From contig JAGMBM010000001.1 of NCBI GenBank assembly GCA_023129675.1, positions 1-8,331 of the forward strand: a stretch of DNA of 8,331 nucleotides, in the 5' to 3' direction. Shown in pieces: positions 1 to 8,238 of the stretch. Source of the DNA: Hadesarchaea archaeon (GTDB lineage Archaea > Hadarchaeota > Hadarchaeia > Hadarchaeales > Hadarchaeaceae). The position numbers and the translations under genes are program-made. Below the pieces are notes generated by a model that worked only from the letters and a program-made list of their open reading frames with translations, had not been told where the DNA came from and ran no database searches. The first letter of the stretch is position 1; each line of letters starts with the position of its first letter.

Positions 1-20
1 GCGTAGCTAGTTTTATTTGG

Positions 21-126
21 GCCCTGGTGGTGTAGACCGGTCTAATCCGGAGTAATAAATGACTCCGGAGGCTAAACATGTAGGCCTGTCGAGCCTACGC
101 CTCGGGTTCAAATCCCGGCCAGGGCG
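21..126 (+). tRNA. tRNA-Asp (anticodon GTC) with an intron-like insertion in the D arm
   Basis: Decodes aspartate GAC/GAU codons. The acceptor arms GCCCTGG (21-27) and CCAGGGC (119-125) pair perfectly, followed by discriminator G126, as expected for tRNA-Asp. The anticodon stem is TAGGC/GCCTA (81-85/93-97) with loop CTGTCGA (86-92), anticodon GTC at 88-90. The T arm is TCGGG, loop TTCAAAT, CCCGG (102-118), with one T-G wobble at its base. CCA is not encoded. The D arm begins at 30 (GTGT, then a loop with G39 G40) but its 3' strand is displaced. Removing about 31 nt (45-75) joins A44 to ACAT (76-79), which completes a 4-bp D stem (G-T, T-A, G-C, T-A) and gives a standard 75-nt tRNA. Without that removal the molecule cannot fold normally. 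A long-variable-arm tRNA-Ser was considered and rejected. The promoter would lie left of the window. Confidence 0.9.
45..75 (+). other. Putative tRNA intron in the D arm of tRNA-Asp (between positions 21 and 22)
   Basis: This 31-nt segment interrupts the D arm. Because of repeated A residues, 44-74, 45-75 and 46-76 all give the same mature tRNA. It folds into a 7-bp stem (TCCGGAG 46-52 with CTCCGGA 63-69) closed by a 10-nt loop. A 4-bp helix can form between exon GGTC (39-42) and intron GGCT (70-73), with two G-U wobbles. This leaves 3-nt bulges T43-A45 and A74-A76, and cutting after the second base of each bulge gives 45-75. That is the bulge-helix-bulge geometry recognised by archaeal tRNA splicing endonuclease. 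No outer helix is evident beyond the second bulge, so this would be a relaxed motif of the kind known from non-canonical archaeal tRNA introns. Splicing is inferred, not shown. Confidence 0.75.
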
Positions 127-128
127 CC

Positions 129-135
129 TCTTTTT
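129..135 (+). terminator. T-run after tRNA-Asp, probable transcription terminator
   Basis: TCTTTTT starts three bases after the tRNA discriminator. Short oligo-T tracts terminate archaeal RNA polymerase, so this probably ends the tRNA-Asp transcript. No hairpin is needed or seen. Confidence 0.5.
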
Positions 136-186
136 AGGGTTCTCTATCAAGTCGCCCCAACCATCATTTAGGTTCAAGTTAGCGAC

Positions 187-193
187 TAAATAT
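187..193 (+). promoter_or_regulatory. Possible TATA box upstream of the small basic ORF
   Basis: TAAATAT, preceded by purine-containing AGCGAC, lies about 60 nt before the GTG at 248. A start site 24-26 nt downstream would give a short leader of roughly 30 nt containing the Shine-Dalgarno sequence at 235-241. This is a weak, short match that could arise by chance in this A+T-rich intergenic region. Apart from it, 136-234 shows nothing recognisable. Confidence 0.3.
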
Positions 194-234
194 CAAGCGA
201 TCAACAAGAGTAATGGTGAAATAAGGATGGGAAT

Positions 235-241
235 GGGGTGA
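235..241 (+). promoter_or_regulatory. Shine-Dalgarno sequence for the small basic ORF
   Basis: GGGGTGA matches the archaeal Shine-Dalgarno consensus (GGAGGTGA) at six of seven positions and stands 6 nt before GTG 248. The same GGGGTGA core precedes rpoA2. It is the main evidence favouring the 248-358 frame over the overlapping alternatives. Confidence 0.45.
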
Positions 242-247
242 AAAACG

Positions 248-358
248 GTGCCATTTGCTGCAACGAGAATTGCGTGGAAGGCGGAGAAAAAGTTCAAGAA
301 AAGAAAAAAGAAACGCCCGAAGAAAAAGGTGAGAATGAAACGGCAAAGCAAAAGATAA
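248..358 (+). CDS. Small highly basic protein, candidate ribosomal protein eL41
   Basis: GTG start, 36 codons, TAA stop. The product begins MPFAATRIAWKAEKK and ends RMKRQSKR. Nineteen of 36 residues are Lys or Arg, only one is acidic (Glu13), and there is a single Trp10. Length, composition and the C-terminal basic pattern resemble eL41, the tiny bridge protein at the ribosomal subunit interface (eukaryotic forms end in a similar KMRQRSK-type tail). An in-frame TGA at 239-241 leaves GTG 248 as the only reasonable start. A good Shine-Dalgarno GGGGTGA (235-241) sits 6 nt upstream, the same core as before rpoA2. Caution: the segment is rich in A and G and poor in T, so all three forward frames are open here, and another frame (238-375) is also readable. 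The eL41 assignment is from remembered family features, not a search. Confidence 0.42.
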   Translation: MPFAATRIAWKAEKKFKKRKKKRPKKKVRMKRQSKR

Positions 359-440
359 CTGTAGAAATAATCTAGGCCAAATAAGTTAACAGAACCCCCT
401 TTGAGCAAGCCTTAAATGCGCTTCCGATGATTTTAAATAG

Positions 441-455
441 CGAAAAGTATAAAAA
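441..455 (+). promoter_or_regulatory. BRE/TATA promoter for tRNA-Lys and probably the rpo operon
   Basis: CGAAAAG followed by TATAAAAA (448-455) is a strong archaeal TFB-recognition element plus TATA box. With the usual 24-27 nt from TATA centre to start site, transcription would begin around 475-480, at or just before the mature tRNA-Lys 5' end (480). A second TATA-like element, TTTTAAATA (431-439), lies just upstream and could serve as an alternative with a start near 460. There is no comparable element between the tRNA and rpoH. The rest of 359-440 shows nothing else recognisable. Confidence 0.7.
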
Positions 456-479
456 GGAGAGTTAAAAGCCGCTTTCTGG

Positions 480-554
480 GGGCCCGTAGCGCAGTCTGGC
501 TAGCGCACCGGCCTTTTAAGCCGGGTGTCGAGGGTTCGAATCCCTCCGGGCCCG
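480..554 (+). tRNA. tRNA-Lys (anticodon TTT)
   Basis: Decodes lysine AAA/AAG. A complete cloverleaf without intron: acceptor GGGCCCG/CGGGCCC (480-486/547-553), D stem GCGC/GCGC (489-492/503-506), anticodon stem CCGGC/GCCGG (508-512/520-524) with loop CTTTTAA (513-519) and anticodon TTT at 515-517, a five-base variable region, and T arm GAGGG-TTCGAAT-CCCTC (530-546). Discriminator G554; CCA not encoded. The mature 3' end is only 18 nt before the rpoH ATG, so 3' processing of a common precursor would release an rpoH mRNA with a very short leader. Confidence 0.97.
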
Positions 555-572
555 TTGCGAGGCGGGAAAAGC

Positions 573-815
573 ATGTCAGTCGAGTTTGATATCGGGCAGC
601 ACGTGCTTGTGCCAAAACATGAGATCTTGCCGAAGGAGAAGGCGAGAGAGGTTCTTGAACGCTACAGAATTTCCCCTCACCAGCTCCCCCTTATCAAGAG
701 CTCCGATCCCGTTGTCAAAGCCATCGGCGCAAAGCCTGGCGACATCCTCCAGATAACCCGCAATAGTCCCACCGCAGGGAGAGCCATCGCGTACAGGTAC
801 GTGATCGAGGAGTAG
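573..815 (+). CDS. rpoH: DNA-directed RNA polymerase subunit H (Rpo5)
   Basis: Small RNA polymerase subunit homologous to the C-terminal domain of eukaryotic RPB5. It contacts the jaw of the enzyme and downstream DNA. The 80-residue length is typical of archaeal Rpo5. Recognisable family segments are HVLVPKHEIL (about 10-19), EKAREVLERYRISPHQLP (about 22-39), IKSSDPVVKAIGAKPGDILQ (about 41-60) and the C-terminal RNSPTAGRAIAYRYV. The start is ATG 573. An earlier GTG at 525 lies inside tRNA-Lys and cannot be the start. GAGG at 559-562 is a modest Shine-Dalgarno with about 10 nt spacing. First gene of the polymerase operon; its stop codon directly abuts the rpoB start region. Confidence 0.96.
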   Translation: MSVEFDIGQHVLVPKHEILPKEKAREVLERYRISPHQLPLIKSSDPVVKAIGAKPGDILQITRNSPTAGRAIAYRYVIEE

Positions 816-820
816 GTGAT
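814..820 (+). promoter_or_regulatory. Shine-Dalgarno AGGTGAT overlapping the rpoH stop codon
   Basis: AGGTGAT takes in the last two bases of the rpoH TAG stop (813-815) and the first rpoB start candidates. It would place ATG 825 at 4 nt spacing. Immediately upstream, GAGGAG (807-812) places ATG 819 at 6 nt spacing. Either way the ribosome that ends rpoH is positioned at the rpoB start. Confidence 0.5.
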
Positions 821-3800
821 GCGCATGCAGGACACTTGGCCTTTGGTCGAGGCTTTCTTCAGGGAAAAGGGGCTCGTGAGGCAGCACCTAGACTCCTACA
901 ACGACTTCATCGAGCATGGAATCCAGCGGGTGATAGATGAAATAAGCGGCATAAAACTCGACATAGAAGGTGTCGATGTCAAGTTCGGCCAGGTGAAGCT
1001 GGGTAAGTCCTCGGTCAGAGAAGCCGATGGCTCCCGCCCTGAAATATCTCCCGACGAGGCGAGGCTGCGCAACTTCAGCTACACCGCACCGATTCACCTC
1101 GACATGATCCTCGTCAGGCAGGGGAGGGAAGGGCCGTCAGAGCGGGTCTATATTGGTGAGATGCCGGTGATGCTCAAGTCGGACCTCTGCAACCTGAGCG
1201 AGAAAAGCAAGGATGAGTTAATAGCTGCTGGCGAGGACCCGCTCGACCCCGGAGGCTACTTTATCACCAACGGCTCGGAGCGCGTAATCGTGACCCAAGA
1301 GGATCTTGCGTCGAACTCAATCTTGGTCGAACGCGACGAGCGCATGGGCACTGAGGTTGCAAAGGTGTTCTCAACTCAGCGCGGTTTTCGAGCTCTCGTT
1401 GTGGTCGAGCGAAAGCGCGACGGCCTGCTGCGCGTCTCGTTCCCGGCCGTTCCAGGGCAAATACCACTCGTGGTCCTGATGCGTGCCTTGGGACTCGAGA
1501 GTGACCGCGAAATCGTTGAAGCAGTTTCCGACGACCCCGAACTCGTCCGAGAACTCTTCGAGAACCTCCAGGAAGCGGTCGAAGTAAAAACACGCGATGA
1601 TGCTCTAGACCTGATAGGAAAACGGGTGGCCATCGGGCAGACCAAGGAATATCGGTTACAGCGGGCCCAAGAGGTTTTAGACCGATACCTTTTGCCCCAC
1701 ATAGGCTCCCGTCCGACCGACCGCATCGCCAAGGTGTACTACCTCGGCAGAATGGCTGAGCAGGTGATAGAACTGGCGCTTAGGCGGAGGAATGTGGATG
1801 ACAAGGACCACTACGCGAACAAGCGTCTGAAACTTGCGGGCGATTTGCTCGAGAACGTGTTCAGGTTGGCCTTCCTCAACCTCACCCGAGACATTAAGTA
1901 TCAGCTCGAGCGGGCAAATGCGAGAAACAGGGACCTCAACCTTAAGACTGCCGCGCGCGCGGACGTGCTGACCGAGCGGGTCCGACACGCCCTGGCCACA
2001 GGCAACTGGCCTGGCGGGCGAACCGGGGTGAGCCAACTCCTAGACCGGACGAACTACATTTCCGCCATCTCACACCTGCGCCGCGTCGTCTCCCCTCTGA
2101 GCAGAAGCCAACCCCACTTCGAGGCACGTGACCTCCATCCGACGCACTGGGGGAAGATATGCCCGTGTGAGACCCCAGAGGGCCCAAACTGTGGGCTAGT
2201 GAAAAATCTCGCGCTGACGGCTGAGATCTCAACCGGGACCGAAGAGGGAAAGGTCGAACGACTCCTGTACAAGCTCGGCGTCACAAAGATTCAGAAGGGT
2301 AGCGAGCGCAAGGGCAAGGGCGCCGCCTATGTCAACGGGCGGTTAATCGGCATAGTCGAAGACGGAAAAATGCTCGCGGAGGAACTTAGGCGGCACCGTC
2401 GTAAGGGGAGCATCGACGAGCAGACCAACGTAGCGTACAGGGAGAACATAAACGAGGTATGGGTGAATACGGATGCCGGACGAGTGCGCAGACCGCTAAT
2501 CGTCGTCGAAGGTGGGAAAATCCTCCTGACCGATGAACACATCGAAAAAGTTAAGAGTGGTGAGCTCACTTGGCGTGACCTAATTCAAGAGGGTGTAATT
2601 GAGTATTTGGATGCTGAGGAGGAGGAAAACTCTTACGTCACGGTCTCACAAGAAGTGCTGACGCCCGACCACACTCACTTGGAGCTTCACCAGCTAGCGA
2701 TCTTGGGGATAAGCGCCGCCCTCATCCCCTATGCCGAACACAATCAATCCCCACGAAATACCTACGGTGCAAACATGGCCAAACAAGCGCTCGGGGTCGG
2801 AGCAGTCAATATCCACAACCGCGTGGATACGCGGGGTCACTTTTTGCACTACCCGCAAGTCCCACTTATTATGACCAAGGTGATGGATGCGGTGGGCTTT
2901 GACAGCAGGGCTGCCGGGCAGAATGTTGTGGTGGCGATCGCGACCTACGGCGGCTACAACATGGAAGATGCCCTCATCGTCAACAAAGATTCCATTGACC
3001 GCGGCTTGGGGCGAACGACGTTTTCCAGGATGTATGAGGGCGAGGAGGGTCGGTACCCTGGAGGGCAAGAGGACAAGTTTGAGATCCCAAGCGAGGAGAT
3101 TCGGGGATACGCTGACGCAAGCCTCTATCGGAACCTCGGGGACGATGGGATAACTGAGGTTGAATCTGAAGTCCGGGGTGAGGATGTCTTAATCGGGCGA
3201 ACCAGCCCACCGAGATTTTTGGAGGAGACAGATGAGTTTGGCATCGCGGTCGAGCATGGACGTCGGGAAAGTTCGATGAGAGTCAGACCCAGCGAAGCAG
3301 GAATCGTCGACATGGTCCTCGTGAGCACGACATTGGAGGGAAACAAACTCGCGCGGGTTCGGGTCAGGGATCTGCGCATACCTGAAATCGGGGACAAGCT
3401 TGCGTCCAGGCACGGTCAGAAGGGCATCATTGGGCACATCCTCGACAGCGCGGACATGCCGTTCACTGAGGAGGGAATAGTGCCTGATATCCTCATCAAC
3501 CCGCACGCCATCCCCTCACGCATGTCAGTTGGGCAGTTGCTTGAGATGATTGCCGGTAAGGTTGGGGCGATGGCGGGGCAGCGAGTCGATGGCACCCCAT
3601 TTAAGGGAACGCCAGAAAAACAGCTGCGCGAGATGTTGCACGCTTACGGGTTCAAGCACACGGGTAAGGAGGTCATGTGCAATGGAATCACGGGCGAGAT
3701 GATCCCCACGAACATCTTCATTGGCGTCTGTTATTATCAAAAGCTGCACCACATGGTGGCGGACAAGATTCATGCTCGCTCTCGAGGGCCGGTACAGGTT

Positions 3801-4127
3801 CTGACCCATCAACCGACCGAGGGTAGGGCGAGGGAGGGTGGGCTGCGCTTTGGTGAGATGGAACGTGACTGCTTGGTCGGCCATGGCGCGGCGATGTTGC
3901 TAAAGGAGCGCCTCCTAGACGCCTCGGATAAGTACACCAGCCTAATCTGCGGCAAGTGCGGCAGCTTTGCGGTTTACGACAGGCGGCGAGATCGTACGTA
4001 CTGCCCGGTTTGCGACGAGGATTCAGAGATTTACGGGGTGGAGATGTCCTATGCGTTCAAGCTACTCATTGACGAGCTTAGGTCGATGTGCATGTCGCCA
4101 CACTTGCGGCTGAAAGATAGGGCTTAG
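819..4127 (+). CDS. rpoB: DNA-directed RNA polymerase subunit B (Rpo2), unsplit
   Basis: Second-largest subunit of RNA polymerase. It forms one side of the active-site cleft and binds the RNA-DNA hybrid. About 1102 residues, full length for an archaeal B subunit fused as one polypeptide. Seen in order: N-terminal [35 protein letters not shown] (about 113); [18 protein letters not shown]; the fork region with [19 protein letters not shown] and [13 protein letters not shown] (about 448); [10 protein letters not shown] (about 714); [12 protein letters not shown] (about 858); and a C-terminal zinc site with Cys 1044, 1047, 1062 and 1065. No insertion, intein or frameshift is seen. Start: tandem GTG 816, ATG 819 and ATG 825. 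I favour 819 because GAGGAG (807-812) is 6 nt upstream and ATGCGCAT recurs at the rpoA1 start. 825 is the alternative, using AGGTGAT as Shine-Dalgarno. Confidence 0.97.
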   Translation: MRMQDTWPLVEAFFREKGLVRQHLDSYNDFIEHGIQRVIDEISGIKLDIEGVDVKFGQVKLGKSSVREADGSRPEISPDEARLRNFSYTAPIHLDMILVRQGREGPSERVYIGEMPVMLKSDLCNLSEKSKDELIAAGEDPLDPGGYFITNGSERVIVTQEDLASNSILVERDERMGTEVAKVFSTQRGFRALVVVERKRDGLLRVSFPAVPGQIPLVVLMRALGLESDREIVEAVSDDPELVRELFENLQEAVEVKTRDDALDLIGKRVAIGQTKEYRLQRAQEVLDRYLLPHIGSRPTDRIAKVYYLGRMAEQVIELALRRRNVDDKDHYANKRLKLAGDLLENVFRLAFLNLTRDIKYQLERANARNRDLNLKTAARADVLTERVRHALATGNWPGGRTGVSQLLDRTNYISAISHLRRVVSPLSRSQPHFEARDLHPTHWGKICPCETPEGPNCGLVKNLALTAEISTGTEEGKVERLLYKLGVTKIQKGSERKGKGAAYVNGRLIGIVEDGKMLAEELRRHRRKGSIDEQTNVAYRENINEVWVNTDAGRVRRPLIVVEGGKILLTDEHIEKVKSGELTWRDLIQEGVIEYLDAEEEENSYVTVSQEVLTPDHTHLELHQLAILGISAALIPYAEHNQSPRNTYGANMAKQALGVGAVNIHNRVDTRGHFLHYPQVPLIMTKVMDAVGFDSRAAGQNVVVAIATYGGYNMEDALIVNKDSIDRGLGRTTFSRMYEGEEGRYPGGQEDKFEIPSEEIRGYADASLYRNLGDDGITEVESEVRGEDVLIGRTSPPRFLEETDEFGIAVEHGRRESSMRVRPSEAGIVDMVLVSTTLEGNKLARVRVRDLRIPEIGDKLASRHGQKGIIGHILDSADMPFTEEGIVPDILINPHAIPSRMSVGQLLEMIAGKVGAMAGQRVDGTPFKGTPEKQLREMLHAYGFKHTGKEVMCNGITGEMIPTNIFIGVCYYQKLHHMVADKIHARSRGPVQVLTHQPTEGRAREGGLRFGEMERDCLVGHGAAMLLKERLLDASDKYTSLICGKCGSFAVYDRRRDRTYCPVCDEDSEIYGVEMSYAFKLLIDELRSMCMSPHLRLKDRA

Positions 4128-4132
4128 GTGAT
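4126..4132 (+). promoter_or_regulatory. Shine-Dalgarno AGGTGAT overlapping the rpoB stop codon
   Basis: AGGTGAT shares two bases with the rpoB TAG stop (4125-4127). It stands 4 nt from ATG 4137 and 7 nt from ATG 4140, which argues against the first in-frame codons GTG 4128 and ATG 4131, since these lie inside the ribosome-binding sequence itself. Confidence 0.6.
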
Positions 4133-4139
4133 GATTATG

Positions 4140-6761
4140 ATGCGCATCCCCAAACTGATCGACCACGTGGACTTTGGCATGATGTCGCCCGACGAGATAC
4201 GCAAAATATCGGTAACAAAAATTGTCACCGCCGACACCTACGATGAGGACGGCTACCCAATAGAGAGGGGGCTCATGGACTCCCGACTAGGTGTGGTCGA
4301 CCCGGGCCTGAGGTGCCGAACCTGCGGCGCGCGGGCGGGCGATTGCCCAGGCCACTTCGGCCACGTCGAGCTGGCGCGCCCCGTCGCCAATGTGGGCCAC
4401 ATTGACACCATCTACAACTGCCTTCGTGCAACGTGTAGAAAATGTGGCAGGGTGCTGTTAGCGGAGCCAAAACATGAGGAATATTACAAGCGGATCACGG
4501 AGATGAGGGAGGCCAGACAGAAATGGTGGGAGATGACAAACAAAATCGTTAGGAGCGCATCCACCACGGAGAAGTGTCCCCACTGCGGCGAAAAGCAGGC
4601 CCCGCTGAAGTTTGAAAAACCCACCTCATTTGTCGAGGGCAGAAACCGCCTCACACCCAGCGATGTGCGGGAGAGGCTCGAGCGCATAACAAATGAGGAC
4701 GTGATGCTGTTGGGGATAAACCCGAAAGTCGCTAGGCCGGAGTGGATGGTTCTAACGGCTTTGCCCGTTTCCCCTGTGACCGTCAGACCGAGCATAACCC
4801 TTGAGTCGGGGGTACGATCTGAAGATGACCTCACCCACAAGCTAGTGGACATCATACGGATCAACCAACGCTTGAGTGAAAACATCGAAGCCGGTGCCCC
4901 CCACCTGATCGTCGAGGACCTCTGGGAGCTACTGCAGTATCACGTCACGACCTACTTTGACAACGGAGTTTCCGGTATCCCTCCGGCGCGGCACAGGTCA
5001 GGTCGCGTCCTGCGTACACTCGCCCAGCGCCTGCGCGGGAAGGAAGGGCGCTTTCGGGGAAACCTCTCGGGCAAGCGTGTCGACTTCTCCGCACGCACGG
5101 TCATCTCCCCGGATCCGAACATCAGCATCAACGAGATAGGCGTACCCGAATACATCGCGAGGATCCTGAGCGTGCCCGTTCGCGCGACCGAACATGACAT
5201 TGAGGATCTCCGCAACCTCATCCGCCGGGGGCCCGACATTTACCCAGGCGCGAACTGCATGATAAGTCCCGATGGCAAGCGCTACGACTTGCGCTATGCT
5301 GACCGCGAGGAACTAGCGAAAACCATCGAGCCGGGATTCATCGTCGAGCGGCACCTGATGGATGGTGATATCGTGATGTTTAACCGCCAACCCTCCCTCC
5401 ACCGCATGTCGATAATGGCCCATGAGGTTAGGGTCCTCCCCGGACGCACGTTCAGACTCAACCTAAGCGTCTGCCCACCCTACAATGCCGACTTTGATGG
5501 CGATGAAATGAACGTGCACGCCCCCCAGCACGAGGAGGCCCAAGCCGAAGCCCGCATCCTGATGAAGGTTCAAGAGCAAATCATCTCGCCACGATTCGGG
5601 GGCCCGATCATAGGAGGCATCCAAGACCACATAACGGGTGCATATTTGCTCACGCGCAAAGGTACACTGCTGACGAAGGAACAGAGCCAACAGCTCTTGG
5701 CGGCTGGGGGGATATTCACCGACTTGCCTAAGCCAGCGGTCAAAGAAAAGGGCACCGAGTATTGGATCGGCAAGCAGATCTTCAGCATGCTCCTCCCCAA
5801 GGGGCTGAATTTGACGTTCAAGGCCAAGATATGTGAGAACTGCGCCCGCTGCAAGAAAGAGGAGTGCGAGATCGACGCGTACGTGGTCATACGTGATGGG
5901 CAGTTGCTCCACGGGGTTATAGACGCACGGAGCTACAAAGCGCTTGACCGATGTGAAGTGTTGGACAGAATTGTAAAAGATTACGGCACAACCGCTGCTC
6001 GGGAATTTTTGGATCGCGCCACAAAGCTCTCGATAGCTGCCGCCGCCATGCTGGGATTCACAACGAGTATCGACGACGAAGATATCCCTCCCGAGGCGAA
6101 TGAGCGGATAAGCGAGGTGCTCGATGATGTGCGGGAAAAGGTGAATAAACTGATCAAGATTTATGATGCTGGAGAACTCGAGCCATTTCCCGGGCGATCC
6201 CTTCGAGAAACGCTCGAGATGCGCATAATGGAAGTGCTTGCGGGGGGCAGGGACAGAGCGGGGGAGATTGCCGAGAAATATCTGGGCCTTGATAATAATG
6301 CCGTTATCATGGCCAGGACCGGTGCGCGAGGCAGCATGCTCAACCTCACACAGATGGCGGCTTGCGTAGGGCAGCAGTCCGTCCGGGGCGAACGCCTGAG
6401 CCGAGGTTACAGGGGGCGCACCCTCCCCCATTTCAAATCGGGGAACCTCGGTGCTGAAGCCCGCGGATTCGTAAGTTCCAGCTATAAAGACGGTCTCCGA
6501 CCACTCGAGTTCTTCTTCCACGCCATGGGTGGAAGGGAGGGCTTGGTCGACACCGCAGTTCGAACCGCGCAGAGCGGCTACATGCAGCGCCGCCTGATCA
6601 ACGCCCTCCAAGACCTTCGTGTCGAGTACGATGGGACCGTACGCGACGATCGCGGTGCGGTGGTGCAGTTCGCGTACGGCGAGGACGGCGTTGACCCAGC
6701 ACACAGCGACAACGGAAAAGCTGTTAACGTTGAAAAAATAATCGAGCGAGTTGTGGGGTGA
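4140..6761 (+). CDS. rpoA1: DNA-directed RNA polymerase subunit A' (Rpo1N)
   Basis: N-terminal part of the largest polymerase subunit, carrying the catalytic metal site. About 873 residues, normal for archaeal A'. Seen in order: clamp zinc sites C59-x2-C62-x6-C69-x2-H72 and C99/C102 with C146/C149; GKRVDFSARTVISPDPN (about 311-327); FNRQPSLHRMSIMAHEVRV (from about 414); the absolutely conserved NADFDGDEMNVH with Mg-binding Asp 451, 453 and 455; a Cys cluster C565, C568, C571, C576; and the bridge helix FFFHAMGGREGLVDTAVRTA (from about 791). The protein ends shortly after YGEDGVDP, the usual A'/A'' break point. Start: GTG 4128, ATG 4131, 4137 and 4140 are all in frame. 4140 is preferred because AGGTGAT (4126-4132) is 7 nt upstream and MRIPKLIDHVDFG is the family's usual N-terminus. 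Confidence 0.97.
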   Translation: MRIPKLIDHVDFGMMSPDEIRKISVTKIVTADTYDEDGYPIERGLMDSRLGVVDPGLRCRTCGARAGDCPGHFGHVELARPVANVGHIDTIYNCLRATCRKCGRVLLAEPKHEEYYKRITEMREARQKWWEMTNKIVRSASTTEKCPHCGEKQAPLKFEKPTSFVEGRNRLTPSDVRERLERITNEDVMLLGINPKVARPEWMVLTALPVSPVTVRPSITLESGVRSEDDLTHKLVDIIRINQRLSENIEAGAPHLIVEDLWELLQYHVTTYFDNGVSGIPPARHRSGRVLRTLAQRLRGKEGRFRGNLSGKRVDFSARTVISPDPNISINEIGVPEYIARILSVPVRATEHDIEDLRNLIRRGPDIYPGANCMISPDGKRYDLRYADREELAKTIEPGFIVERHLMDGDIVMFNRQPSLHRMSIMAHEVRVLPGRTFRLNLSVCPPYNADFDGDEMNVHAPQHEEAQAEARILMKVQEQIISPRFGGPIIGGIQDHITGAYLLTRKGTLLTKEQSQQLLAAGGIFTDLPKPAVKEKGTEYWIGKQIFSMLLPKGLNLTFKAKICENCARCKKEECEIDAYVVIRDGQLLHGVIDARSYKALDRCEVLDRIVKDYGTTAAREFLDRATKLSIAAAAMLGFTTSIDDEDIPPEANERISEVLDDVREKVNKLIKIYDAGELEPFPGRSLRETLEMRIMEVLAGGRDRAGEIAEKYLGLDNNAVIMARTGARGSMLNLTQMAACVGQQSVRGERLSRGYRGRTLPHFKSGNLGAEARGFVSSSYKDGLRPLEFFFHAMGGREGLVDTAVRTAQSGYMQRRLINALQDLRVEYDGTVRDDRGAVVQFAYGEDGVDPAHSDNGKAVNVEKIIERVVG

Positions 6762-6762
6762 T
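6755..6762 (+). promoter_or_regulatory. Shine-Dalgarno GGGGTGAT containing the rpoA1 stop codon
   Basis: The TGA stop of rpoA1 (6759-6761) lies inside GGGGTGAT, 5 nt before the rpoA2 ATG. This favours re-initiation or coupling between the A' and A'' subunits, which must be made in equal amounts. Confidence 0.6.
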
Positions 6763-6764
6763 AG

Positions 6765-8234
<1,470 letters not shown>

Positions 8235-8238
<4 letters not shown>

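Noticed and set aside
21..126. tRNA-Ser with long variable arm (reading 80-98 as the variable stem)
   Set aside because: The hairpin at 81-97 has a perfect 7-base anticodon loop with GTC and typical tRNA-Asp flanks, and the other hairpin (46-69) has a 10-base loop unsuited to an anticodon arm.
59..241. Plus-strand frame of 60 codons beginning in the tRNA-Asp gene
   Set aside because: It starts inside the tRNA intron and runs through the anticodon and T arms, so it is incidental.
193..408. Minus-strand frame with Leu/Phe-rich, membrane-like product
   Set aside because: It is the reverse complement of the A/G-rich stretch that encodes Lys codons on the plus strand; hydrophobicity is an artefact of that composition. 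No start signals are seen.
525..572. Upstream GTG extension of rpoH
   Set aside because: The extension would lie within tRNA-Lys; the family's N-terminus fits ATG 573.
2887..3153. Plus-strand 88-codon frame inside rpoB
   Set aside because: Out-of-frame shadow over the conserved [10 protein letters not shown] region; no independent start signal or recognisable product.
5463..6704. Long open frame of 413 codons on the minus strand inside rpoA1
   Set aside because: It lies entirely antisense to conserved A' sequence, including the DFDGD and bridge-helix regions, resembles no family I know, and its openness follows from the codon usage of rpoA1.
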